Both the position numbers and the translations under genes were made by a program. From contig NZ_CP163423.1 in NCBI RefSeq assembly GCF_041429785.1, positions 2,790,001-2,854,000 of the forward strand: DNA of 64,000 nt, given 5' to 3'. How positions within the stretch are numbered: the first letter of the stretch is position 1; each line of letters begins with the position of its first letter. The DNA is from Fretibacter rubidus (lineage in GTDB: Bacteria; Pseudomonadota; Alphaproteobacteria; Caulobacterales; Maricaulaceae). The notes under the pieces are model-generated. The model worked only from the letters and a program-made list of their open reading frames with translations. It did not search any database and had not been told where the DNA came from. This document shows, piece after piece, positions 60,438 through 64,000 of this stretch.

Positions 60438-62189
60438 CTATACGGGAATGGGGCTTATTAATGTCGCCCGCATCAATCCGCGAAGGCTATTGCCGACATA
60501 GATGACGCTGCCAATTAAGTCTTTGGGATAGATAATGCTCTCCACCGCTTCGCCGCTGTCGATTAGGCTTTCGCGCAAAACACCAGGCAGCAAGCCGCAC
60601 TCTAAATCTGGCGTATCCAAATGGTCGCCGTCGCGTATAAACAGGCTCGTGAACGACCCCTCGCATATCTGGCCGGCATCATTGATAAACAGGACTTCAT
60701 CAGCACCGGTGAGGGCCTTGATGCGGGCGCGCTCACCATCGTAAAAATCCCGTGCACTGACTTTAAACCGTGTTTCCTGCGCGTCATTGGTAAGCGGATT
60801 TTTGGATATCGACAGACGCAAAGGTTCAGAGAGGTCAATGAGGGTCTCAGACCTAATATCAAAATTGCCTGTCGGTTTTAAGGCTATACGCAGGCGTAAT
60901 ATCGTGCCGCTGGAGGCTGGCAAAGCGTCTTCTATCGCGGCTATATCACAGGGATATCCCAAGGCCTGTGCGCTTTCCAACAGGCGGGCTTTATGACGTG
61001 CCCAAAGGGGCCGCGTGCCATCTGGGTTTTGCGCAAATGTCTCAATCAGATCGGGCGCAGGGTCGCCCATCACCTTGGCCTTCAACAGGCATTCGCTGTA
61101 TTCATCTGGTCCGACACTATCCAGCACAACGCCGCTACCCACATTATACCGCAGCGTCCCGTCCAACAACGTCAGCGTCCGAATGCCGACATTAAAACAG
61201 CTGTCCCCGCCCGCATTCGGCGGATCGATATAGCCCATCGCGCCGCAATAGGCCCCGCGCGGGCTATCTTCTAACTCCCTGATAATTTCCATCGCCCGGA
61301 TTTTCGGCGCCCCCGTGACAGAACCACAAGGAAATAGACTTTGAAAGAGCGTTTGAAAATCAACATCATCCCGCAATTGCGCCGTCACGGTCGAGGTCAT
61401 TTGATGCAGCGTCGGGTAGCTTTCCAAACTAAATAAAGCGGGCACTCTGACAGAGCCGCGCGTGGCAATGCGCGACAGATCATTACGGAGCAGATCGACA
61501 ATCATCAGGTTCTCGGCCCGTGATTTCTCGTCCATCGCCATGGCGTCACGCGCCGCCATATCTGCGGCTGGATCTGCATTACGCTTTAATGTGCCCTTCA
61601 TCGGTTGCATCGTTATCTGGTCAGACGCTGTTTTGAAAAACAGTTCTGGTGAGAGCGACACAATATCTGGCCCCTCGCCCAGTGCGATAACACCGCCGTA
61701 ATGCACGGGTTGGCGTGCGCGCAAGGCCGCGTAAAGCGCCAGCGGATCACCGCCGTAATGGCCGCGCATTGGGAAGGTTAAATTAATTTGATAAACATCG
61801 CCCGCCCCTATGTAATCCATCACGCGGTTATAACGCGACAGATAATCATCCTGCGTCCAGTCTGGCGTCAAAGCAATTGAGGGCGCGGAGACGGGTGATG
61901 TGAAAGCCTCTGGCACCGCCCGCTCTGGCGCGTGAAAGACGCCATATTGAAGAAGCGGCCCGTCACGGTCGCTTGGCATTAAGGGCGCGAGTTTTGGCTC
62001 TAGCGCGTAACCCAATTCATAAGACACATAGCCCGCCAGATAGTATCCGCTCTCACGGTAATCTTGCAGCGTTGCGAAAGCGCTTGATATGTCGGCAGGA
62101 TCATAAATAGTGATGATATCAACAGGGTCAGAAAAGCGCCGCACATCGCCCGTTATTTGGTCATCCAGCAAGACATAAGGCTTAGCCAC
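60438..62189 (-). CDS. pabB: Fused aminodeoxychorismate synthase component I and lyase (PabB-PabC)
   Basis: Folate pathway enzyme, 583 residues from the GTG at 62189, which overlaps the stop of the upstream gene by 8 bases. The N-terminal two-thirds are chorismate-binding PabB (MQPMKGTLKR with the catalytic lysine, SRAENLMIVDLLRNDLSR, FPCGSVTGAPKIRAMEII). The C-terminal third is a PLP fold-type IV aminodeoxychorismate lyase (GADEVLFINDAGQICEGSFTS). Fusion makes 4-aminobenzoate in one chain; a separate glutaminase PabA must come from elsewhere. A longer in-frame start is possible but lies in the upstream gene. Confidence 0.92.
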   Translation of the reverse strand: MAKPYVLLDDQITGDVRRFSDPVDIITIYDPADISSAFATLQDYRESGYYLAGYVSYELGYALEPKLAPLMPSDRDGPLLQYGVFHAPERAVPEAFTSPVSAPSIALTPDWTQDDYLSRYNRVMDYIGAGDVYQINLTFPMRGHYGGDPLALYAALRARQPVHYGGVIALGEGPDIVSLSPELFFKTASDQITMQPMKGTLKRNADPAADMAARDAMAMDEKSRAENLMIVDLLRNDLSRIATRGSVRVPALFSLESYPTLHQMTSTVTAQLRDDVDFQTLFQSLFPCGSVTGAPKIRAMEIIRELEDSPRGAYCGAMGYIDPPNAGGDSCFNVGIRTLTLLDGTLRYNVGSGVVLDSVGPDEYSECLLKAKVMGDPAPDLIETFAQNPDGTRPLWARHKARLLESAQALGYPCDIAAIEDALPASSGTILRLRIALKPTGNFDIRSETLIDLSEPLRLSISKNPLTNDAQETRFKVSARDFYDGERARIKALTGADEVLFINDAGQICEGSFTSLFIRDGDHLDTPDLECGLLPGVLRESLIDSGEAVESIIYPKDLIGSVIYVGNSLRGLMRATLISPIPV

Positions 62190-62751
62190 TGAATTGCGCC
62201 GTCCCAAATAATAAGACACACAGCCCCATGGCCGCAATCGCGCAGGCTGCGTAAACCGCGCCGCCCCAACGGAAATTGGCCACCCTTATCGCCAGCATAA
62301 TATCCACGGCAAGAACCCCCATAAATACCACAAAGGCGACCGCATTGGCCGCTGCAAAGGGTAACCATCCCAGCAGATAGGTCCCAAATCCAACGGCCAC
62401 CAAGAGTGACATGAAAAACACCGCCCAATGCCGCGTAATCACCCAAGGGCGAAAGCGGTCTTGGCGGTCAAAAAACATCGTAATCATATAGGCCGTCGCA
62501 CTAAAACTAAGCAAATAAAGTCCCGCGATGATACCAAAGGCTGCAACTGGAATGGCGGCAGGATCTGTGCCCAATAATACGGCGCGCTGACTGGCGATAC
62601 CTAAGGCCGCGGTAAAGAGCGCAGGTACAGAGAGGATTAGTGCAACAAAGCTTTGTTTGAACCCGCGTCGCGTTAAATCAAAACGGCGCGTCCAATCATC
62701 CCCACCGCGCAGCACATCAACCGTGCCTGATAAATAGGCGGCCAAATTCAC
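62182..62751 (-). CDS. Five-helix membrane protein between dapE and pabBC
   Basis: This 189-residue protein has about five hydrophobic helices and a conserved-looking RRGFKQSFVALILSVPALF segment after a short cytoplasmic start. The start overlaps the dapE stop by 4 bases (ATGA) and the stop overlaps the pabBC start by 8 bases, so the three genes are translationally coupled. I recognise no family with a known role. Confidence 0.78.
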   Translation of the reverse strand: MNLAAYLSGTVDVLRGGDDWTRRFDLTRRGFKQSFVALILSVPALFTAALGIASQRAVLLGTDPAAIPVAAFGIIAGLYLLSFSATAYMITMFFDRQDRFRPWVITRHWAVFFMSLLVAVGFGTYLLGWLPFAAANAVAFVVFMGVLAVDIMLAIRVANFRWGGAVYAACAIAAMGLCVLLFGTAQFSG

Positions 62752-63926
62752 GAAAAATAATCCTGCAAAATATGACTGTAAATTTTGGTCAGCGTCGTGA
62801 TATCCGCGACATCCACCCGTTCATCGACTTGGTGCATGGTCGCCCCCACAAGGCCAAACTCACAGACCGGCGCGTAATGGGTGATATAACGCGCATCCGA
62901 TGTGCCGCCTGATGTCGATAGCGCCGGGCGGCGTCCTGTCACCGCCTCGACCGCGTTTTGAATGATGGTGGTAAAGCCGCAAGGCTCTGTGAGGAACGCT
63001 TCGCCTGTGCAACGCAAATTAGCCTCTATCGTCCCGTCAAAACCGTCTTGGACATCAGCAATAACGCTTTTAATCCACGCGATTAAGTCATCGCCGCGAT
63101 GGTGGGTATTAAAGCGAATATTAAATTGTGCGCGGGCCGTTTCCGCGATGACATTATGGGCTGTGTTGCCGACATCAATTGTAGTGACTTCTAAATTGCT
63201 TGGCTGGAAAAACTCATGCCCTGTATCTAATTCCCGCGCTTGCACACGCGATAGTAAATCCATCAAGACAGGCACGGGGTTAAGCGCGCGGTGCGGATAG
63301 GCAACATGGCCTTGGCGGCCATGGACAGCAATTTTGGCATTCAGCGACCCACGCCGCCCGTTTTTAATCATATCACCTATGGCGTCAGGATTTGTGGGTT
63401 CACCCACAAGACAGTGGTCAATCACTTCGCCCGCCTCAGTTATCGCCTTTAGCAGTTTTTCCGTGCCGTTAATCGCTGGGCCTTCTTCGTCGCCTGTAAT
63501 CAGGAAACTGACCGAACCATTGGGTGTCCAACCACGACCGAGCAATTCTGATAACGCGCCGACAAAAGCCGCAATCGCGCCTTTCATATCCGCCGCGCCG
63601 CGTCCGTGTAATTGCCCATCTTTCACCGTGCCCGCAAAGGGGGCATGCGCCCATTTTGACGGCTCCCCCGTTGGCACAACATCGGTATGACCTGCAAAGC
63701 AAAAGTTTGGCGCAGATGTGCCCAGCCGCGCATATAAATTATCGACGCGGTCTTCGCCCTCGCCGAATGGGTAGCGCGTGCAGACAAAGCCCAAATCCTC
63801 TAGCGCGGATTGCAAGGTATCAAGCGCGCCCGCGTCAATCGGCGTGATGCTAGGGCGGCGGATCAGGGCGGCAGCGAAATCAACAGGGTCAATTTGCGAG
63901 GTATCTGTGGGGGTCAAAGCTTGCAT
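62748..63926 (-). CDS. dapE: Succinyl-diaminopimelate desuccinylase
   Basis: This di-zinc M20 amidohydrolase releases succinate from N-succinyl-LL-diaminopimelate on the way to lysine and cell-wall diaminopimelate. It is 392 residues. Metal ligands appear in CFAGHTDVVPTG, GRGAADMKGAIAAF, ITGDEEGPAINGTE and the C-terminal GATMHQVDE; the dimerisation domain (GRQGHVAYPHRALNP) is complete. It serves the same pathway as lysC in this window. About 74 bases upstream of its ATG run to the window edge without a gene I can support. Confidence 0.95.
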   Translation of the reverse strand: MQALTPTDTSQIDPVDFAAALIRRPSITPIDAGALDTLQSALEDLGFVCTRYPFGEGEDRVDNLYARLGTSAPNFCFAGHTDVVPTGEPSKWAHAPFAGTVKDGQLHGRGAADMKGAIAAFVGALSELLGRGWTPNGSVSFLITGDEEGPAINGTEKLLKAITEAGEVIDHCLVGEPTNPDAIGDMIKNGRRGSLNAKIAVHGRQGHVAYPHRALNPVPVLMDLLSRVQARELDTGHEFFQPSNLEVTTIDVGNTAHNVIAETARAQFNIRFNTHHRGDDLIAWIKSVIADVQDGFDGTIEANLRCTGEAFLTEPCGFTTIIQNAVEAVTGRRPALSTSGGTSDARYITHYAPVCEFGLVGATMHQVDERVDVADITTLTKIYSHILQDYFS

Positions 63927-64000
63927 GATTGCGTTAAAGCGGGGAAGATGGGCTTTGGCAAGTCAATCGTGAGAGAAAGCTGCAATATGCCCATCATTCA

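Noticed and set aside
1-64000. tRNA, rRNA, CRISPR arrays, insertion-sequence ends, integrase att sites
   Set aside because: I looked on both strands for cloverleaf CCA-type ends, evenly spaced short repeats and transposase motifs and saw none. The XerC-like gene has housekeeping features and no flanking direct repeat.

Overview
The window reads as chromosome of an alphaproteobacterium. Gene content and order (ubiG divergent from lysC, lysC near ptsP, a NifU-like gene with yidD and thrS, a Do-family protease followed by rarA, trpF/trpB/trpA in order, a CC0125/CC1285-type lipoprotein, a gene-transfer-agent terminase) point to the Caulobacterales/Maricaulales side, most likely a marine Hyphomonadaceae- or Robiginitomaculum-like organism. 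This placement is inferred from family recognition, not from a search. Coding is dense, base composition is balanced, and I see no rRNA, tRNA, CRISPR array or insertion sequence. No gene-free stretch exceeds about 280 bases.

Layout. 1-1503 (minus): 5' end of a gene-transfer-agent or prophage packaging module (large terminase running off the left edge, preceded by a putative small terminase). 1.6-7.9 kb (mostly plus): isovaleryl-CoA dehydrogenase, nitroreductase, DUF1801, RidA-like, COG3146 acyltransferase, HIT protein, M49-like lipoprotein peptidase. 8-17 kb: ptsP, a Sel1-repeat gene broken by one stop codon, lysC, tryptophan 2,3-dioxygenase, ubiG, a membrane protein, rpoN. 17-24 kb: a membrane-anchored STAND NTPase with TPRs, then trpF, trpB and trpA interrupted by two unrelated genes. 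24-25.8 kb: a CsoR-type regulator divergent from a MerP/MerT-like metal-handling operon, with a matching operator. 25.8-35 kb (minus): MscS channel, a large DUF1508 repeat protein, rarA, a Do protease, a GGDEF/EAL protein, a small membrane protein. 35-44.5 kb: glycosyltransferases and an O-antigen ligase, then thrS, yidD, a DUF5060 glycosidase-like gene and a NifU-like gene. 44.6-49 kb: XerC-like recombinase, SMR exporter, an apparently autoregulated DUF2141/membrane/winged-helix locus with twin operators, a candidate small RNA, PhnA, DUF389. 49.3-55.6 kb: a 60-bp repeat pair ahead of the proton-pumping pyrophosphatase hppA, a DUF429-like gene, a lipoprotein hydrolase, an XRE regulator/membrane pair with twin operators, and a lipoprotein. 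55.6-64 kb (minus): a three-gene coiled-coil operon, ZntB/CorA transporter, fused pabB-pabC, a membrane protein and dapE.

How the genes fit together. Housekeeping amino-acid and cofactor genes (lysC, dapE, trpFBA, pabBC, ubiG) form the backbone. Between conserved neighbours sit accessory insertions: the Sel1 pseudogene, kynA, DUF418, DUF5060 and the STAND NTPase. The most interesting unexplained items are the candidate small RNA at 47.5 kb, the TelA-like/DUF6384/Gly-rich operon at 55.7-59.4 kb, the CsoR-controlled MerPT-like operon, the STAND NTPase and the multi-DUF1508 protein. Their functions are inferred and none is proved by sequence alone.
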